Source: Saprospiraceae bacterium (GTDB lineage Bacteria; Bacteroidota; Bacteroidia; Chitinophagales; Saprospiraceae). From it: a stretch of 64,000 nucleotides of DNA. The translations under genes and the position numbers were made by a program. Shown here one piece after another: positions 33,279 through 40,520 of this stretch; within the stretch, counting starts at the first letter, position 1; each line of letters begins with the position of its first letter. The stretch lies in contig JAWKLJ010000001.1 in the NCBI GenBank assembly GCA_041392805.1, positions 3,782,001 through 3,846,000 on the forward strand, in the 5' to 3' direction. The notes under the pieces are model-generated. The model did not search any database and had not been told where the DNA came from. It saw only the letters and a program-made list of their open reading frames with translations.

Positions 33279-34596
33279 CAATAGTCCGCTACAAATTAGG
33301 CGGCAATTGATCCGAGGTTCCTAAGCTTGTTGCGGATAGATTTAATTTTAGGCATGTTAGGGTCAATCCCTAACGTGCAAATAAATTGATCTAACAAAAG
33401 TTCATTGGCATACTGGGTTTTGATATTAGCCATAGAAAATGGTTTTTCACACTGATTATGGTCGTTCAAATGATGAGCTACTTTGGCTAAGGAAAGGCTT
33501 GTCAAGCTTGCGTTGAGGTGGTAATGGATTTTTTCTTTTGAACGAGCTTGGCAGTGAGTGAGGCCTAAATGTTGTTTGGCATCTCTATAGAGTAATTCGA
33601 TTTGGAAACGAGAGTGGTAAGCCAGCAGGATATTACCTCCATCCATTTTTAGGTCAGTACATGCGATAATACGAACACTTTTGATGGAGCCGTCCTCTTT
33701 TAGTTCATGCACGATGACTAGTTTAGCGGTACGTTTCCAGGCTTGGACATTGGCCAGGAGTTCGTAAGCGATCCAGGAAGCGTCCTGTGCTTGGGCACAA
33801 GGCTTAACCTGATCCATGCGTAAATTATATATATCAATGCGGCCATCAAACTTTTTGGGACAACCTCGACCTTTACCACGAGGTCCGTTATAAAGGTAGC
33901 GCAAGCGAGCATCCTTGCGTAATCGGGTGATGACCTCAAAACCGGCTTGTTGCATACTGTGGATAAAAGGGTGCTTGGAAAAATAGGCATCCACCAAGAG
34001 CAGGCTACTAAGTTGCTGGAGTTGTTCACCCCGATCAACAATAGACTGAGCATAGAAATCTAATAAGGTTTGATCTTGTTTCAGTCCGACAGTTTGAATC
34101 GCTTCTAAATGTAGGGCGGTCTTGTCTTGCTGATCGATCACGGCTAAACCACTTAATTCCAATCCCCGCAATTCACGACCCGCACAGCCGGAATAGAAAT
34201 AACCAATCCCGGGAGTGTGTTTACCGCTCTTGGGCAAAAACGAGGGATCAAAAGCCAGGGCTAAATCAGTGCTTAAGGATTGCTTTACCAAAAGCCTATT
34301 AAAGGCCAACCAATCAAAGGATCGACCATAGTTATTTCGGTAAGTGTATTCTCGATAATCACCCCAGCGTGCCATATTACAGAAGTTATAACGACCTCGA
34401 AGTGCTAGTAGCAGTGGAAACAGGTCTAAAATAAATTTAATTTGCCAGCGTCCAATATTGGACATTTTTATTAATATTTGTTCCGTGAGCGTTCTGACGT
34501 TCATTGGGCAAAATTTAGTTCGGTTGTGTTGGAACTCCCAAACTACTAATTTTGCCCATTTTTATTGCACATCCTCAGTTTCGCATCGGACTATTG
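33279..34596 (-). mobile_element. IS4-family insertion sequence inside gwsS
   Basis: A 1318-bp element with terminal inverted repeats starting CAATAGTCCG at both ends (33279-33288, and inverted at 34587-34596), with weaker pairing beyond. It is flanked by TAAATT direct repeats (33273-33278 and 34597-34602), a clear 6-bp target duplication. Removing the element and one repeat restores an unbroken gwsS frame, so the insertion is recent. Confidence 0.92.
33296..34504 (-). CDS. IS4-family DDE transposase
   Basis: A 402-aa transposase. Catalytic residues: D in LALAFDPSFLPKSGKHTPGI, D in LLVDAYFSKHPF and E in the YREK signature YHSRFQIELLYRDAK, which fits Y-x2-R-x3-E-x6-K exactly and is diagnostic of the IS4 family. 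The N-terminal helical segment (FILDLFPLLLALRGRYNFC) precedes the RNase H fold. The frame is complete and the start lies 93 bp inside the right end, so the element appears intact. It is transcribed in the same direction as the gene it interrupts. Confidence 0.93.
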   Translation of the reverse strand: MNVRTLTEQILIKMSNIGRWQIKFILDLFPLLLALRGRYNFCNMARWGDYREYTYRNNYGRSFDWLAFNRLLVKQSLSTDLALAFDPSFLPKSGKHTPGIGYFYSGCAGRELRGLELSGLAVIDQQDKTALHLEAIQTVGLKQDQTLLDFYAQSIVDRGEQLQQLSSLLLVDAYFSKHPFIHSMQQAGFEVITRLRKDARLRYLYNGPRGKGRGCPKKFDGRIDIYNLRMDQVKPCAQAQDASWIAYELLANVQAWKRTAKLVIVHELKEDGSIKSVRIIACTDLKMDGGNILLAYHSRFQIELLYRDAKQHLGLTHCQARSKEKIHYHLNASLTSLSLAKVAHHLNDHNQCEKPFSMANIKTQYANELLLDQFICTLGIDPNMPKIKSIRNKLRNLGSIAA

Positions 34597-34899
34597 TAAA
34601 TTAGGACTTTGCCAAATCAAACTCAATTTTGGAAAAGCCTCGGGATGATGAGAAAAAAATATATATTCCTCCTTGACTAAGAAATTAAAATAATCATCGA
34701 TAATTTTATGATAGTCTTCTTCAAAGGACTCTTTTACATCTATTATTGTTTTTCCGTCGTATTCCAGAATGATTTCGAATAAGCTATTTGGAATAAAATC
34801 AATCTTACCTCTTTGAAGATCGCAGATGACGGAACGAAATTTTCCTCTTGCAGGTATACAGCAAGCAAAGATTTTAAATGGTTTATCTTGTTCGATCAT
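34597..34899 (-). pseudogene. gwsS: SPASM peptide maturase, N-terminal piece (split by IS4 element)
   Basis: First 101 residues of the maturase: MIEQDKPFKIFACCIPARGK and SVICDLQRGKIDFIPNSLF are the family's usual opening, with a RiPP-recognition-like wing and LVKEEYIFFSHHPEAFPK after it. The frame runs to SPNL, where the IS4 element begins and adds a stop. With the piece at 32481-33272 the uninterrupted protein would be 364 aa. The start ATG overlaps the stop of the 70-aa gene by 4 bp (ATGA), so translation is coupled. Confidence 0.85.
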
Positions 34900-35108
34900 A
34901 CTAAAGCAATTTTACTGATCGGCTTCCAACATGCACTTGGACTTTGATGCTTTGTATGATATGCTTCAATTTCCAGGACTTTTACCTTTTCCAATATTTC
35001 TTTTTGAGAAAGGCTCTTCTCATCAGGTTTCTTATGATCAACTAAAAGCTGAAAACCTAAAGGAAGTGATTTCAAGTCTTTTTTCGAGAAAAGAGGTTTA
35101 TTTGCCAT
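34896..35108 (-). CDS. Small protein between the two maturases, candidate RiPP precursor
   Basis: A 70-aa protein whose ATG directly follows the gwsG stop and whose stop overlaps the gwsS start (ATGA), so it is a tightly coupled member of the RiPP operon. The N-terminal part (MANKPLFSKKDLKSLPLGFQ) is basic and could serve as leader. The rest has the Ser/Thr, Lys and Asp/Glu residues that an ATP-grasp could join (KKPDEKSLSQKEILEKVK), plus one Cys in PSACWKPISKIALV. I do not recognise a precursor family. It could equally be an accessory or recognition protein. The usual place for a precursor, before gwsG, has no such frame. Confidence 0.5.
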   Translation of the reverse strand: MANKPLFSKKDLKSLPLGFQLLVDHKKPDEKSLSQKEILEKVKVLEIEAYHTKHQSPSACWKPISKIALV

Positions 35109-36083
35109 TTATCTACAAATTGAAATTAAATAATCAGCTATTTCTTTCTCAATACAATAATTGCAATTGTCTGATAACCAACCAAATTGACCAATGTGAT
35201 TTACTTCAATAAAAATGAATTTGTACTCTTTTGTCACGATCATATCTATTGAGCCAGTATCTAGCTCCATGACTTTTATGAAATTCTTTAGTTTAGTTTC
35301 TATCCCATCCGGTAAAATGAAAGGTACGCACCTGTTTGGTTTCGAACGATTATAATTTCTAAAATCTATTTTAGTTTGTTCATCAAAACTTGAAAATATT
35401 GCCATAGGGAAGAACTTGTTTTTAATGAAAAATATCCTTAACTCGTATTCCTTCTCTATATTCTTTTGAAATAAAGTGGGAAAAAAATAATAACCCAAAG
35501 ACTTCAAGTCATAATCAGAAACTAATCTGGTCCCTACCGCAGAAAAAAGGCCATCATAGTGAATTGTAAATATATTATGAATAGCTTTTGTAATATATTC
35601 ATTTTGCTTTATGGATTTAACCGCATCATGCTTTTCTGTGGTTATGACTGTATGTGGAATTTTTAAACCGACAGATGCGGCATGAAGGAGTGAAAGAAGT
35701 TTATTATGGTTTCTTTCCTTGTTCAAAGATCCTAGATGAGGTCTCTTCTCTAAAAATGAGTAAATAAAATCCGTAAGAACCTTCCATTCATTCTTCAATA
35801 ATCTGTTAACTTGATTTTGATATTGCTCGACTTCAGGCTTCCAAAAAAGCAATTCCCCCCTACGATACCAGAAGGAAGAGTAGTCTTTTAAGGAAATAAG
35901 GATATTTCTTTCAAACTCTAGTTCAATAAGAATATTCCGATGCGATTTAAAGCTAACTCGACAATTAAAGAGGCGGTCTTCAATATTTATTCTATCAACT
36001 TTTGCTTTATTGTAAATCAGCCATTCAATTACATCGCTGGTACTTACGTCCGACGCTCTACTCAAGATCAATATTTTTTTCAT
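35109..36083 (-). CDS. gwsG: ATP-grasp peptide maturase, grasp-with-spasm system
   Basis: A 324-aa ATP-grasp ligase of the graspetide type (TIGR04192-like). The N-terminal segment (MKKILILSRASDVSTSDVIE, WYRRGELLFW) matches the MvdD/MvdC-like maturases; the central part has SVGLKIPHTVITTEKHDAVK and YITKAIHNIF (nucleotide-binding Lys), and the C-terminal catalytic region has IDFRNYNRSKPNRCVPFILP, LDTGSIDMIVTKEYKFIFIE and VNHIGQFGWLS with the metal-binding E and N. Such enzymes form ester or amide crosslinks between side chains of a precursor peptide. It heads the operon with the 70-aa gene and gwsS. Upstream there is now a 173-bp MITE that separates it from 36298. Confidence 0.85.
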   Translation of the reverse strand: MKKILILSRASDVSTSDVIEWLIYNKAKVDRINIEDRLFNCRVSFKSHRNILIELEFERNILISLKDYSSFWYRRGELLFWKPEVEQYQNQVNRLLKNEWKVLTDFIYSFLEKRPHLGSLNKERNHNKLLSLLHAASVGLKIPHTVITTEKHDAVKSIKQNEYITKAIHNIFTIHYDGLFSAVGTRLVSDYDLKSLGYYFFPTLFQKNIEKEYELRIFFIKNKFFPMAIFSSFDEQTKIDFRNYNRSKPNRCVPFILPDGIETKLKNFIKVMELDTGSIDMIVTKEYKFIFIEVNHIGQFGWLSDNCNYCIEKEIADYLISICR

Positions 36084-36114
36084 AGTGTGTCATTTCCCCT
36101 TCCTGTCGGTCATT

Positions 36115-36287
36115 AAGGGCTTTCTCATAAAAAATAATTGTATTGAAAACCAGTCCGAAAGGTCAAAAATCGCTGAATTTCGCCCCATCCCTAAAGGGCG
36201 TTTCAGCGATTTTCAACCTTTCTCCCTTCAGGGTCGGGGCGCAAAAGGTTGAAAATTGGTGAAACGGATTTTTATGAGAAAGCCCTT
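36115..36287. mobile_element. 173-bp MITE with ISAs1-type ends
   Basis: Perfect 19-bp terminal inverted repeats AAGGGCTTTCTCATAAAAA at 36115-36133 and inverted at 36269-36287. It is flanked by a 10-bp duplication GTCGGTCATT (36105-36114 and 36288-36297). Inside are further self-complementary blocks and no gene. The same end occurs at 38936 in front of an ISAs1-family transposase fragment, so the element is probably moved by that kind of transposase. The related copy at 26911 reads one GTCGGTCA through the site with no insertion. Confidence 0.85.
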
Positions 36288-36297
36288 GTCGGTCATT

Positions 36298-37305
36298 TTA
36301 GTTTTTCTTAATATTCAATTTAACAAAAGCTTGGTCTACATAGGATTTTGGAAAAACAGTTGTGTCAAATACCATATACGAAACGTCTAAGAAATACCCT
36401 TTTAATTCACCCATTAGATAAGCCTTTGTTTTTTCAATTTGTTCCTCCATCGTAGGAAGGTGCAGCTCAGCACGTCGTTCATTGATTACGGTTTTCATAG
36501 AATCATTAAAGTTCTCAATATAAAACGACTCTCCGAGGTTAATTACCGGTTGCGTACGATAATTATTTGCTTTGGAATCTAATGTTTCAAACATGGAAGC
36601 ACATTGATAGTGGTCATATTTGAGTGTTTTGTAGGCTGGCATCAATAATGCTATCAAATTTTGATTTTTTCTTTGAGCAAAATGCCGTATTAAAGTCCGT
36701 AGTTCTTTGCTGCTAACCCCTGTATTATTCTCTGTGCAAATTAATCCGATACGATCGTCAGAAGGGAATCCGTAATGATTTACCAAGGCTATAAATCGGA
36801 TGAAGTTTAGACTGTCTGTTCGGGCAATACTATCTGCACTCATCCCATCCCATCTGACTTGCTGATCCATTTGATACATTGCTTCTATTTCTTCTCGGTA
36901 CCTGGTTCTTGAAACGTTTTCCGCTTCTTTTCCGGCGATCGCTGTTAGTACTCGATATTTTTCATTATTATTTTTAAGCACCTGAAACTTGTCGAAGTAT
37001 TTAGGGCAAATTCCTCTTTGAGCAAGAATGGAAGCATTGAAGTAGGCAAATTTTTCATTCCCAATAGCATCACTTGCTCTTAAAGCATTATGATGGTCTT
37101 TATAGATACCACCACTTTCCCAACCTTGAAATGCTTTCTTATAATATGACACAGCCTTTAGGTAATCTTTTTTTGTGATTGCCATTTCAGCTTTATTAAC
37201 AAATAGATAGTATTTCTTTAAACGATCGCTTTTAGAGGGAAGTTCGTCTATGATAAAGCCGGTGGCGATTAGAATGAAAAGGGCGAAAATGAATATTTTT
37301 TTCAT
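36298..37305 (-). CDS. Exported TPR-like protein of unknown function
   Basis: A 335-aa protein with an N-terminal signal or anchor (MKKIFIFALFILIATGFII). Residues 33-75 resemble tetratricopeptide helices (YLFVNKAEMAITKKDYLKAV, SYYKKAFQGWESGG). The rest is helical (KEAENVSRTRYREEIEAMYQ) with conserved-looking LNFIRFIALVNHYGFPSDDR, like helical proteins I associate with grasp-with-spasm gene clusters; this link is from memory. It is upstream of, and in the same direction as, gwsG. A relic of its last codons at 26911-26974 shows that a second copy existed in this island. Confidence 0.55.
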   Translation of the reverse strand: MKKIFIFALFILIATGFIIDELPSKSDRLKKYYLFVNKAEMAITKKDYLKAVSYYKKAFQGWESGGIYKDHHNALRASDAIGNEKFAYFNASILAQRGICPKYFDKFQVLKNNNEKYRVLTAIAGKEAENVSRTRYREEIEAMYQMDQQVRWDGMSADSIARTDSLNFIRFIALVNHYGFPSDDRIGLICTENNTGVSSKELRTLIRHFAQRKNQNLIALLMPAYKTLKYDHYQCASMFETLDSKANNYRTQPVINLGESFYIENFNDSMKTVINERRAELHLPTMEEQIEKTKAYLMGELKGYFLDVSYMVFDTTVFPKSYVDQAFVKLNIKKN

Positions 37306-37412
37306 GGTGAGATTTAGGGATTTGCTGCAAATGGCGAATTAATATTAACATAATCGATATGTTGGAATTTCTTCTGCCTCTACGAGAACAAAGGAAAATT
37401 ACAATTTGATTC

Positions 37413-38542
37413 GGCGTTGTTGCATGAAAACAGGATAAAAAAATAGGCCAAGGTTTGTATTTTTGAATTACGACAAAACAAAGGCACAACCCTTGACCTA
37501 TGGCAAAAGTAATATCAAAAGGCAGTAAGAATCAAGAAACTGGTAAAAAAAATAAATATCGGGTTACGAATTGGAGTAGCTATAACCGAAGCCTGGTGGG
37601 GCGAGGAGACATTACGCTATGGTTTGATGAGAGCTTGGCAGAGGCGTGGCATTATGATGGGCCAGACCAGCGAGGTGGTCAATTTGTCTATTCAGATGAA
37701 TGTATATTAGGTTTACTGGAACTAAAGGTGGTCTTTAAGTTAGGCTATCGTCAATTAGAGGGTTTTGCTAGTTCTTTATTACGATTGATGCAGTTTGATT
37801 TATCTGTTCCAAGTTATACTCAACTATGCCGAAGAGGCAGGAGCTTAGATGTTGATATAAAGGCTCCCAAATCAAAGGAATCGATCTATGTAGTGTTTGA
37901 TTCTACTGGACTTAAGGTGTTTGGAGAAGGGGAATGGAAAGTCCGTAAACATGGTTACAGCAAACGCCGAATCCCGACTGTCGGGACAAGCAATGGCGTA
38001 AACTACATTTAGGTGTTGATGAATCTACAGGGTTTATTCATGCTCAAGTACTGACTCAAAATGGAGAAGGAGATGGAGATGCTCAGCAAATGGATCAATT
38101 ACTGGATCAAACGCCGGTGGATCGGGCTAGTGGAGATGGAGCCTACAATACCTTTGCTATATGGACTAAACTGATGCTAATGGGCATCCAGGGAATTATC
38201 CCTCCTCAAGAAAATGCTGTTTATAAAACAGATAAGGAGGGTAATGTCATAGATCATCCTCGTAATCATATCCTGGATCAAATACACGAAAAGGGAAGAA
38301 AGAAATGGAAAGAGGAAAGTGGGTATCATCGACGAAGCCTATCCGAAACGGCCATGTATCGATTCAAAATGATTTACGGCCCCGAGTTGTACTCCCAGAG
38401 GTTGGACACTCAGAAGGTAGAAGCAGCTGTCAAAATTAGGTGTTTAAATAAAATGACAGCCATAGGTATGCCTATTTCAAAAGTTATCTAATGAGGTAAG
38501 TTAATAGGAAAGTTCTATCTGTTTTTTTCATGCAACAACGCC
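37413..38542 (+). mobile_element. IS5-family insertion sequence, transposase disrupted
   Basis: About 1130 bp. The left end GGCGTTGTTGCATGAAAACA (37413) is repeated inverted at the right end (to 38542) with small gaps in the A/T part. An ATT sits next to both ends with one extra C on the left, so the exact target duplication is uncertain. The transposase frame is broken near 37970 by a palindromic insert, so the copy is probably dead. Confidence 0.8.
37500..38491 (+). pseudogene. IS5-family transposase, frameshifted
   Basis: The first part (170 codons to 38012) has KYRVTNWSSYNRSLVGRGDI, TLWFDESLAEAWHYDGP and the first catalytic D in YVVFDSTGLKVFGEGEWKVR. The second part continues in another frame as KQWRKLHLGVDESTGFIHAQ, then DRASGDGAYNTFAIW with the second D, and RSLSETAMYRFKMIYGPEL with the E. 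The break is at about 37964-37986, where the palindrome TCCCGACTGTCGGGA follows KRR. Without this insert of about 17 bp the two parts would join near HGYSKRR-KQWRKLHL. No single protein can be made from it. Confidence 0.88.
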
Positions 38543-38794
38543 ATTTAGATCTAATTCAAATGCTTCGGTATAAAAATAGCTTTGTCTTTGATGACAATAT
38601 TCGATGGTGGCGCCTAGATTTCTTAATAAGTCTAGATAGCGATACACTGAAGAACGAGATGTATTTAATTTTTGAGCAAGATGTGAAGCGGTTCCAGTTG
38701 ATTTACGCCTAATGAGGCCATCAATCCGAAAAATCAGAGATAGTTGAGCTAAAAAAGTCATGAGAACGTTTTTAAGTTTTCTTAATAAAACCAT
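38543..38794 (-). CDS. HTH-domain transcriptional regulator, 3' end cut by IS5-type element
   Basis: A short regulator of at least 84 aa with a winged-helix HTH_11 fold: FLAQLSLIFRIDGLIRRKST, GTASHLAQKLNTSRSSVYRY and LDLLRNLGATIEYCHQRQSY are typical of the small orphan HTH proteins of Bacteroidota (YafY-like N-terminus). The last native residues are ELDLN; the IS5-family end then adds five codons and a stop at 38528. Whether the original ended here is unknown, since the sequence beyond the IS stays open without an obvious end. It stands apart from the RiPP operon, separated by the IS. Confidence 0.65.
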
Positions 38795-38935
38795 GCTTAT
38801 ATTCGTCCCCCTCCGGAGAATATAATAAATTAGGAAAGAGATAAATGGATTATCTTATTGTATGTTTAGAACGCTGGATAAAATTATAAAAAAAATGAAA
38901 ATAACAATAGACTTTATTGCAGTAAAAGGGCTTTC

Positions 38936-39195
38936 TCATAAAAAAAGCCGTGAGTGGAACAAAATCGTAAATTTGATTTTCCACAAAAAAATCTATCGAT
39001 ATGTCCACTCACGATTACAAGCAAGAAACAACATTTTACGAAGAACTTCAAAATCGAACCGATATAGATTTACGTGATAATCGAGGCAAGCGTCATAATC
39101 TAGCCTTTATTTTGCCAGGTTTAGCAATTGGTTTACTGCGTAAACGAGATGGCCAATTATCAAGTATTCATAGAAGTATGGTTAACATGAATGTG
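38936..39195 (+). mobile_element. ISAs1-family element, left end and 5' part of transposase
   Basis: The terminal repeat AAGGGCTTTCTCATAAAAA begins at 38936. From ATG 39001 the frame reads HDYKQETTFYEELQNRTDID, LRDNRGKRHNLAFILPGLAI and SSIHRSMVN, the N-terminus of ISAs1-type (H-repeat) transposases, and is then replaced by unrelated sequence near 39190. CGTGAGTGGA (38949-38958) and TCCACTCACG (39004-39013) form a perfect 10-bp stem around the start codon, a device that often blocks translation from outside transcripts. No right end is present. Confidence 0.75.
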
Positions 39196-39246
39196 ACTCT
39201 AAACAAAATCCTAATCTTGAGAATAAGTTATCTAAACAATCAGAGG

Positions 39247-39393
39247 ATGAAAATGAAAGTTGAAAAGGCGATAGAATTTGCCAGAAATAATAAAAGTTTG
39301 AAGGGGATAATTATAGAAGACCTGACTGATACTCAGGTTAAAGCAGTTGATGCATTGATTTTAGCAGAGATTAGTAAAAATAAAAATTTCTGA
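39247..39393 (+). CDS. Small hypothetical protein
   Basis: A 48-codon frame starting MKMKVEKAIEFARNNKSLKG and ending with IIIEDLTDTQVKAVDALILA, EISKNKNF. It is amphipathic and charged, in frame with the ISAs1 fragment but separate in character, with an AGAGG-like site directly at the start. No family is recognised. Up to 39551 the following DNA holds an imperfect palindrome (AGCATG...CATGCT near 39499-39522). Confidence 0.3.
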   Translation: MKMKVEKAIEFARNNKSLKGIIIEDLTDTQVKAVDALILAEISKNKNF

Positions 39394-39551
39394 CAAGTGA
39401 CGTAACTTCTAATAGAGTCGATAGAATCGGTTGTCGAGAGATCGAAAAAAATCATTAAGGAGATTCTAATTTGAGAAAAAGTTAAAAAGGAACGCCCGCC
39501 AGCATGGCATACAGCTGTCATGCTTTAAAAACCATTAGAGGAGAAACTACA

Positions 39552-39644
39552 ATGGCTTGGACAGGATTTGCTGGAAGAATGAAAGATGGAAAAATATTTG
39601 GATTTGGAACTTCATTCTTGATTTTCATGGCAATAGGATTTTGA
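39552..39644 (+). CDS. Very small hydrophobic ORF
   Basis: A 30-codon frame (MAWTGFAGRMKDGKIFGFGT, SFLIFMAIGF) preceded by a good ribosome binding site (GAGGAG, 10 bases before ATG). It overlaps the 3' end of the convergent hydrolase gene by 20 bp. It could be a short membrane peptide or chance. Confidence 0.25.
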   Translation: MAWTGFAGRMKDGKIFGFGTSFLIFMAIGF

Positions 39645-40410
39645 GTTCCTGAGCGAAAATATGGTTAAACAAAGCGCCGCGATGGCTTTCACCTTGCAAG
39701 GTGATTAATCGGGTAAAAGACGGGTTCAATTCTTTCAGCTTTTCGGAAGAATCATAGGGGATAACATTATCAGCAGTGCCATGAAATAAAGTGATTGGTT
39801 TCTTAATTTGCGGTATCCAACGATCGCTTTTCAGGGGATATTTCACTAAAAAATCAGGGATAAAAGGGGCCCATCTATTTTTGAGGTTAAGCATACTCAA
39901 ATAAGGGGCGACCAAAACCAATTGCTGTGGATTATTATTGGCCGCCAAATGAGTGGCCATTCCTGTACCGAGCGAATAACCTAAAATAATGATTTGATCT
40001 TCTCTATAATGTTGTTTAAGGAAATCATACATTTTCTGGGCATCGGTATGCAGTTTTGCTTCTGATACAATTTGTCCATCGCTTTTGCCATAACCTCTGT
40101 AATCGGGCAGGAAAATATCATATCCATGTCCTTGCATGCCTCCTGTTTGTCGCAAGCAGCGGCGGATAGAGCCGCGATTGCCATGCAAGTATAAGATCAC
40201 ACCTTTTGACGGTGCTTCCTTGATCCAAATGGCATTAAGCGCAATGTGGTCCTCTACTTCAATCGTTACTTCCTCGCCTGTTTGAAATTGATAATCTTTT
40301 GGCAATTGTTGGGGCCTAAAGATGATCCTATCCTGAAAGAAGTATAAACCTATGCATCCTAAGACATATATACTACCTAATACGATGCCTGTTATTTTGA
40401 GTTTTTTCAT
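39625..40410 (-). CDS. Membrane-anchored alpha/beta hydrolase
   Basis: A 261-aa serine hydrolase with an N-terminal helix (ITGIVLGSIYVLGCIGLYFF) and the fold's landmarks: GVILYLHGNRGS (oxyanion region), FLPDYRGYGKSDG, nucleophile Ser in IILGYSLGTGMATHLA (GxSxG), Asp in LFHGTADNVIPYDSS and His in LQGESHRGALFN. It resembles the BEM46/ABHD13 family of membrane-bound hydrolases of unknown substrate. It is the first ordinary gene right of the island. Confidence 0.88.
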   Translation of the reverse strand: MKKLKITGIVLGSIYVLGCIGLYFFQDRIIFRPQQLPKDYQFQTGEEVTIEVEDHIALNAIWIKEAPSKGVILYLHGNRGSIRRCLRQTGGMQGHGYDIFLPDYRGYGKSDGQIVSEAKLHTDAQKMYDFLKQHYREDQIIILGYSLGTGMATHLAANNNPQQLVLVAPYLSMLNLKNRWAPFIPDFLVKYPLKSDRWIPQIKKPITLFHGTADNVIPYDSSEKLKELNPSFTRLITLQGESHRGALFNHIFAQELKILLP

Positions 40411-40520
40411 GGGTCAATTGATATTCATTCGGAAAGAGAAGTTGAAAAGTGCTTAATGAATGAGTCAGCCATTTGCCACCGCTAATTTTTCCGTAAAAAC
40501 GGTGTTATTGCAGCAAAGAC

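Noticed and set aside
37232..37489. 85-codon minus-strand frame continuing the HTH gene across the IS5-family left end
   Set aside because: It runs into the start of the TPR-like gene and has no domain; the original end of the HTH protein cannot be reconstructed from it.
39485..39540. AACGCCCGCC followed by a palindrome, looking like an attC start
   Set aside because: No R' core or L boxes in the right positions; treated as a plain imperfect palindrome.
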